DNA of 64,000 nt from Aquarana catesbeiana (GCF_042186555.1 NC_133334.1:18805018-18869017), one strand, 5' to 3'. Positions 21,532 to 32,345 are shown, counted from the stretch's first letter. Numbers and translations are program-made. The notes: generated by a model not told the origin, from the sequence alone.

Positions 21532-22991
21532 CCACTTAAAGACACTGCAACACCTACAGCATATATACTGTTGCAGTGACATCACGGGTACGTCATTTCG
21601 TGCAATAGACAAATAGACACTGTGGGCGCGTGTGTGCCGCTGGATGCATGTGCCCATTGGACAGAGGGGCAGCCAATCAGCAGGTCTGGCAGACCCAATG
21701 TCTGCCCGCCACCCATAATCATTCCCCAGAGAGGCATAACGGCGCACAGAAGGCAGATCACCGTTCTGACAAGGGAGGACGCAGTTCTTCTGTTCCTGCT
21801 AAGCAGGAACATGGATCTCTGTGTTCCCTCAGTCATTCTATTCCTTTAGCACAGTTAGCAACCCCCCCCCCCCGGGACACATTTAACCCTTTGATTGCCC
21901 CTGGTGTTAACCCCTTCCCTGCCAGTGTCATTAGTACAGTAATATTTTTAGCACCGATCACAGTATTGGTGTCACTGGCTCCCAAAAAAGTGTCAAAAGT
22001 GTCCTTTAGGTGTCCAATTTTGTCCGCCGCAATGTTGCGACACTAAAAATCACTGCAGGTTGCCATTACTAGTAAAAAATAAATACATAAATAAAAATGC
22101 CATAAAAATATCCCATCGTTTGTGGACGCTATAACTTTTGCGCAAACCAATCAATATGCACTTAAAGCGGTTGTATACCCAAATGATTAACTTTTACCTA
22201 CAGGTAAGCCTATAATAAGGCTTACCTATAGGTAAAATGAATATCTCCTAAACCTGTACGGTTTAGGAGGTATTTACTTTGCATGCAGCCACTGAAGTCA
22301 GTGGCGCGTGCACTGTGAAGGCCCGTCTGAAGGTCCGGACCTTGCCGGGAAGAAAACCCCCACGCGCATGTGCAGGACTGACGTCATCGTGGCTACGGCC
22401 ACTCACAGCGCCGGAGCCGCGAACCCAGAAGGCACGCCGAGGGCAAAATATCAGCTCCCTCGGCATGGACCGGGTGAGATACCAACGCCTCATTCTAAGG
22501 TAAGTATTTCATAATGAGCTAGTATGCGCTGCTAGTTCACTAGCTCATTATGCCCTTGCCTTACAGGGGGGTTTTTTTTTGTAATTTTTGTATTTTTTTT
22601 TGTTCTGGCGAGTATACAACCACTTCAATGGGATTTTTTTTTCCCAAAAATTTGTAGCAGAATATATATTGGCCTAAGTTGATGAAAAAATTTGATTTTT
22701 TTTTTTTATTGAATATGTTTTATAGCAGAAAGTAAGCAGAAAGTAAAAAATTGTCAAAATTGTCGCTCTTTTTTTTGTTTATAGCGCAAAAAATAAAAAC
22801 CACAGAGGTGATGAAATACTACCCAAAAAAACTCCATTTGTGGGAAAAATAATTAGAACAATTTTATTTGGGTACAGCGTCGCATGACAGCGCAATTGTC
22901 TGTTAAAATAAGGCAGTTAAAATAAGGCAGTGCGGTATCGCAAAAAATGGCCTGGTCATTAAGGGGGTAAAACCTTCTGGTGCTGAAGTGG
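21532..22991. mobile_element. TTAA-family element (about 1.46 kb including a nested MITE)
   Basis: TTAA lies at 21528-21531 and 22992-22995. Ends are CCACTTAAAGACACTG and GCTGAAGTGG. The interior includes GTTAACCCCTTCCCTGCCAG, CTTTTGCGCAAACCAATCAA and, near the right end, TACAGCGTCGCATGACAGCG. Related to the element at 3320. Confidence 0.85.
22158..22628. mobile_element. Nested MITE with TTAAAGCGGTTGTATACC end
   Basis: It interrupts the family block GCAAACCAATCAATATGC in the larger TTAA element. Ends are AAAGCGGTTGTATACC and GGCGAGTATACAACCACTT. Two internal inverted pairs are visible: CAGGTAAGCCTATAATAAGG with its mirror CTTACCTATAGG, and TGAGCTAGTATGC near 22515. Confidence 0.8.
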
Positions 22992-23189
22992 TTAAAAACC
23001 TTGTTAAGGCAGAAAATGATACAAAGTAACATTTATCAGACAGGAGATAGAAAAGTAACAATGTTATTTTGTATCTCTCTATCTACTGTTTAATAATAAT
23101 CTGCAGATCAAAGGCATAAACCTTGATCCGTGTATGTCAGTTAAAGTAACTTGACAAAAAAATAAAAATATAAAACCGCTGTAATCTCC

Positions 23190-23480
23190 AATAGAAACAT
23201 AGAAAAAAGACCAAGTGGTCCATTGAGTCTGCCCTTTCTTAATTAATTTTTTTGACATTTTTTTTTCATTGACTTAGTATAAATCTATATGTGTCCCAAG
23301 CATATTAAGATCCATTTACTGTTGGCTGACTCACTACCTCTGCCGGAAGTTTATTCCAATGATCAACTACCCTTTCAGTAAAATAATACTTTTTACTTTT
23401 TTTTATCCTCCAGTTTGAGGTCATGTCCTCGTGTTTCTGATTGTGGTTTCACATTGAAAATACTGACCTCCTGAACCTTC
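23190..23480 (-). mobile_element. LINE 3' fragment of a second CR1-like family
   Basis: ATAGAAACATAGAAAAAAGA followed by AGACCAAGTGGTCCATTGAG and, further in, CTCTGCCGGAAGTTTATTCC and GGTCATGTCCTCGTGTTTCT is the minus-strand 3' part of a LINE, analogous to 7210-7480. The coding part is absent. Confidence 0.7.
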
Positions 23481-23486
23481 TTCAGT

Positions 23487-24030
23487 GTAGGTGGGAGAAA
23501 CAGCATCCCATCATTGGTGTCAGTGGGAGGAATAGTGCCCCATCATTGGTGTCAGTGGGAGGAATAGTGTCCCATCATTGGTATCAGCGGGAGGAATAGT
23601 GTCCCATCATTGGTATCAGTGGGAGGAATAGTGTCCCATCATTGGTATCAGTGGGTGGAATAGTGTCCCGTCATTGGTATCAGTGGGAGGAATAGTGTCC
23701 CATCATTGGTATCAGTGGGAGGAATAGTGCCTCATCATTGGTGTCAGTGGGAGGAATAGTGCCTCATCATTGGTGTCAGTAGGAGGAATAGTGTCCCATC
23801 ATTGGTGTCAGTGGGAGGAATAGTGTCCATCATTGGTATCAGTGGGAGGAATAGTGTCCCATCATTGGTATCAGTGGGAGGAATAGTGTCCCATCATTGG
23901 TATCAGTGGGAAGAATAGTGTCCCATCATTGGTATCAGTAGGGGGAATAGTGCCTCATCATTGGTGTCAGTGGGAGGAATAGTGCCCCATCATTGTGTCA
24001 GTGGGAGGAATAGTGCCCCACCCATCATTG
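23487..24030. repeat. 32-bp minisatellite, about 17 copies
   Basis: The unit is GTGGGAGGAATAGTGYCCCA plus TCATTGGTRTCA, with period 32 (23523, 23555 and so on). The reverse complement of the same unit forms the array inside the hAT element at 32798-33308. Confidence 0.95.
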
Positions 24031-24142
24031 GAGCACAGGTGTGTCAGGAGGAAGCTGTCTGGAGCTGCTGCAGGTGATCCGTGTGAGAGGGGAGTGGTGA
24101 GGAAATCTCTCCCAGCTCTCCTGGCTCCTTTCTGGGGAAGCC

Positions 24143-25695
24143 ATGGAGGCCAGCAGGGCCTCTCCTGCTGGAGGCTCCCAGCCATCTCCTGGGCCATCAG
24201 GTGACATGCCTGCCCCTGTGCAAACCGTGGCTTGTGATCTCTCTGCCCCTGGTGAGGATGAAGGCTCAGAGGCAATTCAGGAGTGAGTGGTGGCCGGGAT
24301 TAAGGTCCTGAATAGGGAGAGAGACAAGCTCTATAAACTGAGAGCGGAGGTGAAGCGCTTGAGAAGACAGTGTGAGGGCTTGCATAGCCAGAGACGTGGG
24401 TCCATGGATCCGGAGATCCAACTGGCCAAGGTCCGGGTTGAACACCAGGAGACCATTGTGGCCATGATGGAAGGCAGAGATGGGCCCTTTAAGGAAAAAT
24501 TCTGCAATGACCGAAGGTTTGCCAGGATGACAAAAATGGAGGTGGAGGAGGAGACCCCCAGTTCAGACCCCCTGCCCCCTCAGGGAGAGGTAAGCAGCCC
24601 CATGCCTTCCCAGGACTCAGGAGGCATGCTCAGGGTAATCCAAGCAATGGAGTCTCCTATGCGGGGTGATCAGTTGGTATTTCATGAGGAGGACATTACA
24701 GATAATGTGCCTGACAAGGTAAAGCCTGTCAAGCCTCATGTGGTGCATAAAACTGTTTTTGTGAACACTGTGACTGATACAGACAATGTGCCCAGTGACA
24801 ATCAGGCTGCTAATCCCATGTGTAGCAATGCTGTACCTGCTGATGCTGCAGTGCAGCAAAAAATGCATTTAAAAAATGACATTCCTGCAGAGGAACTACA
24901 AGATTCAACAGAACCAATTAACCCCCCTTTAGCTGAGTCTAAAGTTGTTTGCCCCACAGCTGCTGAGGACTCTACAGCACAGCTTCAGGAGACAGCTGGT
25001 ATTACATCAGAAACTGTGACTATTCCTGATGGGAATGTGAATGTTTGTGTGACTGATAAGAATCTTCCCAGCACAAGTGTGATGGACAGTCCTACCAACT
25101 CCATTCCAGCAGATAATAATAATAATTGTAATGTACAGACTAATGTTACATCAGTGTGGGGCCTTGGCCCTGATAAGCCTACATTTGCCCAGGTGGTACG
25201 CTCTGCTCCTGGTAGCTCCGCCCCCAAGAGGGTTTTCCCCCTGCGACCTACCACCTTGAGCACCCCAGGATCTGGTCTTGGGTCTCTGGTTTCTGCTGGG
25301 GGTCCGAGACGAAATGTAGTGATTCTTAAATGGGAAGGTGGTGCAATCCCTCCAGCACGGCGTGTGGTGGTGGACATGATTTTGGAGATGGGTTTTGGGG
25401 CAAACGATCTGTATGCCCTAATACATGTTGCTGGGAGCCGGGAATATACTATTAGTTTCACCAGGCCAGAGGGTCTTGACCTGTTCTGGGAGAGATATGA
25501 GGCTCGGTGCAGGTCAAGACCCGAATGGGAAGGTCTGGCCCCAGTGGCGGTTTCACAAAGGTCTACAGTGAAAAAAAATCACAATTATTCTCACTAATGA
25601 GAGTGTTCCTGCTCGAGATTTAGAGGTCTGGTTAAAGAATTATGGTGAGGTATTGACTAAGCCCAGCAAAATCCTTGATGAGCGTAACAGTGAGA
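24143..25695 (+). pseudogene. Tx1/Keno-like LINE ORF1 (ZCCHC3-type), truncated and disrupted
   Basis: ORF1 proteins of this type bind retrotransposon RNA. The natural start is ATG at 24143 in a good Kozak context (GCCATGG). An in-frame TGA at 24284 breaks residue 48. The next 436 codons are open to 25597. The N-terminal part has a short coiled-coil-like region (VLNRERDKLYKLRAEVKRLR), and the middle is acidic and low in structure. The C-terminal part has GGPRRNVVILKWEGGAIPPA and REYTISFTRPEGLDLFWERY, like the first domain of ZCCHC3-type ORF1 proteins. A run of eight A (25571-25578) causes a frameshift; one A fewer continues as ITIILTNESVPARDLEVWLK, the second domain. Homology stops at about 25695 before the expected zinc knuckles. 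The 5' leader from about 24030 may belong to it. Confidence 0.8.
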
Positions 25696-25699
25696 TGTG

Positions 25700-26655
25700 A
25701 GCACACCTCTATGAAGTCTGCCCAGAACTGGCCTGGATGGACCTCCGGCCCGATCTCCTGCCCCACCGGGCCGCTCCAGACCTCGGCAGACGCTGAACCC
25801 TGGACACTTTTTATATCATCGTCTCACCCAAAAATCTGTTCTTGTGTTTTATTCCCCCTCCCCCCCCCCACCTCCACCCCGGCCCGCCTGACGACTCTCC
25901 GATTTGTTCATGAAAACACAAGCATTAAGTCCCTCTCAATCATACATTGTGAAAGATGTCAGAGCCGATAAAATGGAGCCGAGTGCGTCGCCTGCTTCAT
26001 AAAACGGCTCATCAGTCAGTTTTAGAGGCTCTAACACATAATATGGTGAGCGTTGCCGGGGAAAGGAGCCCCCCCCCCAGCTCACCCCCTCCCGTCCAAC
26101 CGCGCAATTACTGTCCAATGTCATTTACTGCGCAGATTTATGGCACCGGTAACACAAACGGCTCCCAAATTTACCATACGGAGCACAATGTGTGCCGAGG
26201 TGATTAGTGCCGAGGTGTGGGTGGGGGGCTGGGGAGGCGATTTCTCCATAAAACGCAGATGACTTTGATCATTTTATATGTCGATTTCATTTTTTTTTCA
26301 CTTTTTCTTTATAGGAAAAGAATAACATAACAATCTTCTCAGTGGGGGGTTAATCATTTTAGTTTGTTTGTACAGTTTTGTAATTACAGGGGGCAGCGAT
26401 ATTTCCTCATTACATGTCCATGCTGTGCAACCTGGGAATGCTGCACAGTGATTGAGCTTTGCCGTCCCCCCCCCTCCATACCATGCAACACATTACCAAT
26501 AGATGTAAACCTTAGTCTGCTCTGTGCCCTTTGCATCGGAAACAATTGCCTTTCTTCTCCATTAAAAATAATTGGATTAATCTATTTCTTATCTCAGTGC
26601 TGCTGATCCCCTGCAGTCTTTTTTAGCCACTTCTTCTCCACATGCACTCCCTCCA
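25700..26655. other. Non-repetitive intron stretch
   Basis: No transposon ends. The region 25905-26220 is complex, with ATAAAATGGAGCCGAGTGCG and CGCGCAATTACTGTCCAATG, and looks unlike surrounding repeats; it is listed as a regulatory candidate. No splice-bounded coding frame was found. Confidence 0.45.
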
Positions 26656-26821
26656 GCCCCCGGGACAGGGGTCTCCAAAATCCGGCCCACTAATACGCTT
26701 TATAAAGCCTGCAGCTAGTGTCCTCAGACTGAAGTGGAAATGGGTGTAGCGGCACCACCACCTTCTCAATCTTCATGGCTGCAGAGCAGCCGGTGCTCAG
26801 ACTATGAGGCCTTCCCATGCC

Positions 26822-27060
26822 TCTGCAGGACGCAATTCACTGGAGAAAAAGTCAGCGCTTGGGTAGGTCAACAAAATGTGGTCTTTTTTTATTAAATCAC
26901 ATGAATACAGCTGTAGAACTACCAACGCGTTTTGGCCGAAAAGGCCGAAACGCGTTGGTAGTTTTAAAGTTGTATTTATGTGCGTTAATAATGGACTACT
27001 GCATTTTGTTGACCTACCAGAGTGACAACTTTTTCTTCAGTGGATAGTCAGACTTGCTGC
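26822..27060. repeat. Foldback of the CGAAACGCGTT family
   Basis: CTACCAACGCGTTTTGGCC and GGCCGAAACGCGTTGGTAG face each other at 26919-26961, giving a near-perfect hairpin centre. The arms extend outward with AGGTCAACAAAATG and CATTTTGTTGACCTACC, and CACTGGAGAAAAAGT with ACTTTTTCTTCAGTG. A further core GCCGAAACACGTTGGGG lies at 27175. Confidence 0.85.
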
Positions 27061-27424
27061 ACTGCTGCTAACCCATTACCTGCCAGCCGTATGCAGGGAA
27101 AGTCCCTGTAAGCGGCTGACAAAGCCTGCCCCGCGATCTGTAGTTGGTTTCTAGGACCGCCAGCATCCTGTTTGGCCGAAACACGTTGGGGTTTTATATC
27201 TGTATGCATGTGATCAGGGCATAGGTGCAGGAACTCCCCCCTTTCCAAGTCATCCCTTTTCTCCACCCCCTACCCACTTCCAATCACCTTTCCTTGGTTC
27301 CACCCCCCCTACCCTTCTCCCAGAACTGCCCTTTTAGAGAATACAGAACCAAGTATCATGTTAGGGTTCTGGGTAATTTGTATGAAACTTGTTAATGATA
27401 ACAAGAAAAGCAGGAAAATAGTCT

Positions 27425-28022
27425 GTAGCTAGTAGCAATAGAGCCCCCAGCAACAATAGACCCACAGCCAGCATCAATAGACTCCCCAGCAGCCAGCATC
27501 AATATTAGACTCACCCCCAGCAACAATAGGCCCCCCACCAGCAACAATAGACCCCCCTTACCAAAATAGACCCCCGCCAGCATCAATAGACCTCCTCCCT
27601 CAACAGTAGATCTCTCCCAGCAATAACTGACCCCCCCAGCAATAAAGAGACCCACCCCCAGCAACAATAGGTCCCCACCAGCAGCAATAGACACCTCCCC
27701 TTACCAAAATAGACCCCCGCCAGAATCAATAGACGCCCTCCCTCAACAGTAGATCTCTCCCAGCAATATAAGACCCCCCCCAGCAATATAAGACCCACCC
27801 CCAGCAACAATAGGTCCCTACCAGCAATAATAGACACCTCCCCTTACCAAAATAGATCCCCGCCAGCATCAAAAGACCCCCTCCCTCAACAGTAGATCTC
27901 TCCCAGCAATAACTGACCCTCCCAGCAATATAAGACCAATCCCCAGCAACAATAGGCCCCCCACCAGCAACAATAGACACCCCCCTTACCAAAATAGATC
28001 CCCGCTAGCATCAATAGACCCT
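27425..28022. repeat. 143-bp higher-order tandem repeat built from AGCAAYAATAGACCCCCC
   Basis: TTACCAAAATAGAYCCCCGC recurs at about 27558, 27701, 27844 and 27986, spacing 142-143 bp. Within each block, shorter CAGCAAYAATAGRCCCC units repeat. Leucine/glycine-rich reverse-strand frames are by-products. Confidence 0.92.
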
Positions 28023-28798
28023 CCAGCACCCCTTACCATTACATACAGTTGGTGAAAAAAAGCCCTGCATGTGATTTAATAATGGAATACTGCATTTTTT
28101 TTTACCTACCAGGGTGCTAACTTTTTTTTCAGTGGATAGAGTTCTCAGACTTACTGCTCTGCTGCTTAGTTCATTACCCTTCAGCCGTATGCAGGGCACG
28201 TCCCTGCAACCCGCCGACAAAGCCTGCCCCCCCGCACCGCGATGTGGAGATACCAGCATCCTAGTAACCAATGACACGTTCAGTGTGGCACCTTCCAGCT
28301 CCCGCCCACTGTTTAAGTCTGTGTCCCTTCCGCTTACTGCGTGCTCGGGTAACAGTGAGACTCTGTCAGTAAGTACATTTCTTCCTGCTTCTGGGTTTAG
28401 GGCGTGCCCATGCGCAATCCCCCACCCCCGCTGTGATTTTACATCCAATGGCTCGCGTGCAGAAGCGAACGCATACATGGGTAGCGCCCGCATATGAAAA
28501 CGGTGTTCAAACCACACATGTGAGGTATCGCCGCGATCGGTAGAGCGAGAGCAATAATTCTAGCCCTAGACCGCCTCTGTAACTCAAAACATGCAAGCTG
28601 TAGACATTTTTTTTAAAGTCGCCTATGGAGATTTTTAAGGGTAAAAGTTTTGTCGCCATTCCACGAGCGGGCGCAATTTTGAAGTGTGACATGTTGGGTA
28701 TCAATTTACTCTGCATAATATTATCCTTCACAATGTAAAAAAAAAAAAAAAATTGGGCTAACTTTACTTTTACTTTACTTACGTCTTATTTTTAATTC

Positions 28799-28989
28799 GC
28801 ACAAGGGCTCATTGCACATAAATATACAGATATATATAGATGCACAGTATATGATGTCTTTACCCTTTTGTGATTATCCTATGTAAATTTCAATAAAATT
28901 AATTGCTTTCATTAGGTTTTTCTCTTTATTGTTTCTTAGCCTAAAAAGTCAGCTATATTGGTAATACTCAGTACTACCTGAATTTTCTC
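28799..28989 (+). mobile_element. 191-bp insertion with 13-bp target duplication
   Basis: CTTATTTTTAATT is present at 28786-28798 and again at 28990-29002, and the host family reads continuously across it. The insert contains TTTCAATAAAATTAATTG, like an mRNA 3' end, but no poly(A) tail. A 13-bp duplication suggests LINE-mediated insertion. The source is not recognised. Confidence 0.75.
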
Positions 28990-29099
28990 CTTATTTTTAA
29001 TTTAAAAAAGTGTATTTTTTGCGCTTGTAAGACCGCTGCGCAAATACGGTGTGACAGGAAGTATTGCAATGACCGCCATTTTATCCTCTAGGGTGTTAG

Positions 29100-29115
<16 letters not shown>

Positions 29116-29176
<61 letters not shown>
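29116..29176. repeat. (TA)n microsatellite
   Basis: About 30 TA units after an A-run. Confidence 0.97.
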
Positions 29177-29185
<9 letters not shown>

Positions 29186-29462
29186 TATATAATATAATAA
29201 TATATATAATGTTTGGAAATTCTAAGTAATTTTCTAGCAAAAAAAATGTTTTTAACTTGTAAACAACACATCTCAGCAAGCGGCTCGGTCCTTAAGTGGT
29301 TAATGACATACCGGTATTTAAATATAAATGCATTACAAAAGTACATATTGTGTATAAAGTAATAACACATAATATGGATGCACACATACCAAAATTGTCA
29401 TAAATTATTGAATGTACATAACATAGTCAATAACAGTATAAAAATAATTGTACATAACTGTA

Positions 29463-29465
<3 letters not shown>

Positions 29466-29530
<65 letters not shown>
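29466..29530. repeat. (TA)n(CA)n microsatellite
   Basis: About 27 TA units ending in CACACACA. Confidence 0.97.
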
Positions 29531-29533
29531 GTA

Positions 29534-29708
29534 CATATGTTGGCTTGGAAGCACTAAAAACTGTTGAATAATTGGAATAATTGAAGTAAACAATATTGTA
29601 ATATGGTGAAACTGAGTAGACATTGTATCTAGATCTAGTCCTATTGAGACATATAGATACATTCTGAATGCCGAATTGTTCAACAGTTTTTAGTGCTGCC
29701 AACATATG
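29534..29708. mobile_element. Short MITE-like inverted repeat
   Basis: Left arm CATATGTTGGC and AGCACTAAAAACTGTTGAA; the right arm is its reverse complement at 29677-29708, except that the left arm has five extra bases (TTGGA). Internal spacer about 105 bp. No flanking duplication is evident. Confidence 0.75.
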
Positions 29709-29719
29709 GCAGTCTTATT

Positions 29720-30797
29720 ATAAGCAACTGATCACCGCCATTACTATATCTTTACAGATATCGTGGTGGCGCCATGTCCTAGCAGCACGGCGTGGCCGCA
29801 ATCGCCGCACGCCCCCACGGGCGCGCGAAAGCGTCCGTTCTGGGAAGCCGTCATATGACATTGTTTGTAGACACTATAACTTTCATGCAAAACAATCAAT
29901 ATACATTTTTTTGCTTGTTTTTTTAACCAAGGATACTGTACATAGCAATTTGATTTTTTTTTTTAATATTTTAATTGGATATTTTAATTGGATATGTTTT
30001 GTAGCAGAAAGTAAAAAAATTTTTGTTTTTGTTTTGTCAAAATGTTCGGTCTTTTTTAGTTCATATCGCAAAAAATTAAAAAACCCCAGAGATGATCAAA
30101 TACCACCAACAGAAAGCTCTATTTATGTGAGGTGGCACTGATGGGCACTGATAGGCTCAACTGGTGGGCATTGATGAGGTGGCACTTATGGGCACGAGGC
30201 GGCACTTATGGGCAGTGATTAGGTGGCACTGATGAGGAGGCACTAATATGCTGCACTGATGCGCACTGTTAGGCGGCACTGGTGGGCACTGATAGGTGGC
30301 ACCGATAGGCAGCACGGATAGGCGGTACTGATGGGCATTAATCGACAGCAGTGATGGGCAGCACTGATAGCCAGCACTGACTGGCATTGCTAATGGGCAC
30401 TGATTGGTGTCACTGGTGGGCACTGATTGGTGACACAGTTGGTGATGATCAGTGCCCTGATTACGTGTGTAGATGTCCCCTGTGTGGAGATGCCGCTGAT
30501 TGGCTCTCATCGCCACACACACTGCCAGTGTGAGACGAGGAGAGCCAATTACCGGCATCACCATGTTTAAATTGACCGGCTGTGATTGGACACAGCTGAT
30601 AACATGGTTAAAGAGCCGCGGACACAGCTCATTACAGATATCGTGGTGGCGCCATGTCCTAGCAGCACGGCATGGCCGCAATCGCCGCACGCCCCCATGG
30701 GCGCGTGAGAGCGGCCGTTCTGGGAAGCCATCATATGACATTGTCCCAGAATGAGAGCCGCTCTGCCGTCATTTGATGGTGGGCGGGTGGCAACTAG
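29720..30797. mobile_element. TTAA-family element with 111-bp internal duplication
   Basis: It ends at 30798-30801 with TTAA after GGTGGCAACTAG. A 111-bp block starting ACAGATATCGTGGTGGCGCC occurs at 29754-29864 and again, almost identical, at 30634-30744. Between them are family sequence (about 29865-30125) and a GGCACTGATGGGCACTGATR array (30131-30450). Left boundary uncertain. Confidence 0.7.
30131..30450. repeat. GGCACTGATGGGCACTGATAGG short tandem array
   Basis: Irregular 10-22-bp units of GGCACTGATRGGC drive the array. It is internal to the TTAA element. Reverse-strand frames (PVPPISATYQCP-like) are artefacts. Confidence 0.9.
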
Positions 30798-30801
30798 TTA
30801 A

Positions 30802-32045
30802 TTCCTACTAGGAAAAAAAAAAGAAGTGTGCCTCCTGTAGTTAGGGACACCGGTTTTGTAACCTCGTCGCCGTATATCTGCAGTAAGAGATCATCTAAGA
30901 CACTGCTGCGTTAGTCTCACCAGATTTGGAGTGAGATTTGGTGATGTCGCTACTGTGCTGCTCAATGTTCTCCTTGCTGGAGCGGAAGCTGTACCTGAGG
31001 ACCTGCAGTGCAAAGATCTCCCTGCTTCTGCCTCATCCATTCTGTGGATCTGTGCTTTCTACTTCTCTATATGTACCCCGATCAGGTCATCAGCCATCAG
31101 TGGGACATGAAAAAGCAAAGCCTGTTCTTTTGATAGGATTTTTGCTTCTATACAGACAACAGTCAGCAGAAGGAAATCCACAGGCAATACGGGTGACTTG
31201 TCTTTGCTCTCTGCCTTGTTTTTGGGTACAGTGTGCAGAGTTCAGACCCTCCTTGAGATTGACTAAACTTAACAGTAACTAGCTAAAACCAAAGTTTCAG
31301 TTGCCCGAAGACTTGCCCTTGAAGTAGAGGTCCACTTTTTATTTAGAATAACAAATTTCTGGTGATCACACCTCAATGTGACTTTTTTTATACTTAGAGC
31401 AGTAGATGGAACAAAAGAAGAAAATCAGGATCTGGATTATGGAGGCGTCGCCTACTGTATATACATCACATCGCTGACGGTATAGAACGGCTTTCCGTGA
31501 AATGCTTGGCCGCACAGGAACACTCACTCTATGAAACCAATTTAAGAGATAATATTCATCCAAGAGAGGAAAAAAAATCAATTCTTTATTACAGATTAGA
31601 GGACAGCCTTACTTCCCCTCCTAATTGGATCATGCTTTTTTCTCCCTTTTCCGGCACCCTCACCTCAGCCGTGATCTTGGGTCACGTTAAATTAGCCCGC
31701 GGGCAGCTAAATTGACAGATATTTCAGAAATGGATTTTTCACTTCCACCTGCAGGCCGAAATAAATAAACTCATTTCATTTTCAGCGTGAATAAACACGC
31801 AAAATTGGGCCGGGTGAGATGGACCTGACTAGAAAAGCGGATAATGGAAAAAATTGTAAGGCAGACCCCATTGTTAGCAGCAGAGAGGGGTCTAAACAGT
31901 GGGCAGCATGTACAGTAGATGGACATCGCATGTCCTGTCAGTAGCATGGCTGAGATGGCATGGATCTTTATACAGAGTCTCATAGAGACCTGAGAGTTCA
32001 GCGGTTGGGCGACACAATGCCTCCACCAGAGTGTGTCGTTGGGGG
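30802..32045. other. Non-repetitive intron stretch
   Basis: No element ends seen. The segment 31600-31830 is complex (TCTTGGGTCACGTTAAATTA, GAAATAAATAAACTCATTTC) and is a regulatory candidate. No coding exon is seen. Confidence 0.45.
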
Positions 32046-32048
32046 ATA

Positions 32049-32345
32049 AAGAGGATCCATAGTGTATAGGCCAAAGGCATCTACAGTGGTGGGATCCAGA
32101 AGCCATTGTAGGTGAGCCCATTCTATTGGAACTTGATGTTGGTTTGGAGGATCCATAGTGTATAGGCCAAAGGCATCTACAGTGGTGGGATCCAGAAGCC
32201 ATTGTAGGTGAGCCCATTCTATTGGAACTTGGTGTTGGTTTGGAGGATCCATAGTGTATAGGCCAAAGGCATCTATAGTGGTGGGATCCAGAAGCCATTG
32301 TAGGTGAGCCCATTCTATTGGAACTTGGCGTTGGTTTGGTGGTTT
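32049..32345. repeat. 96-bp tandem repeat, three copies
   Basis: GGAGGATCCATAGTGTATAG starts at about 32049, 32145 and 32241. Since 96 is a multiple of 3, the reverse strand shows a 32-residue repeated peptide without stops; I do not regard it as a gene. Copies differ at only a few sites. Confidence 0.95.

Larger units (their letters stand above)
21330..23080. repeat. Short tandem repeat split by LINE and TTAA insertions
   Basis: Copies of a unit with AACATTGTTCAGGCAGAAGA and ATACAAAGTAAC occur at about 21336, 21450 and 21490 and resume at 22996-23060. The gap is filled by the LINE fragment and the TTAA element, so those inserted into an existing array. Confidence 0.7.
28165..29299. mobile_element. 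TTAA-family element, right end at GGTTAA
   Basis: The right end GGCTCGGTCCTTAAGTGG abuts TTAA at 29300-29303. Diagnostic blocks are GTGAGGTATCGCCGCGATCG, GGAGATTTTTAAGGGTAAAA and AAGACCGCTGCGCAAATACG. To my knowledge this is one of the commonest repeats in ranid frogs. A 191-bp insert (28799-28989) and a (TA)n run (29116-29176) lie within it. The left end is uncertain. Confidence 0.82.

Noticed and set aside
23487..24030. Regular 32-bp repeats resembling a CRISPR array
   Set aside because: No unique spacers between the repeats; head-to-tail minisatellite in vertebrate DNA.
27392..27992. Leu/Gly-rich reverse frames
   Set aside because: Translation of the 143-bp tandem repeat.
32049..32345. 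32-residue repeated peptide on the reverse strand
   Set aside because: The 96-bp unit is divisible by three, so stop-free repetition is expected; no start or splice context.
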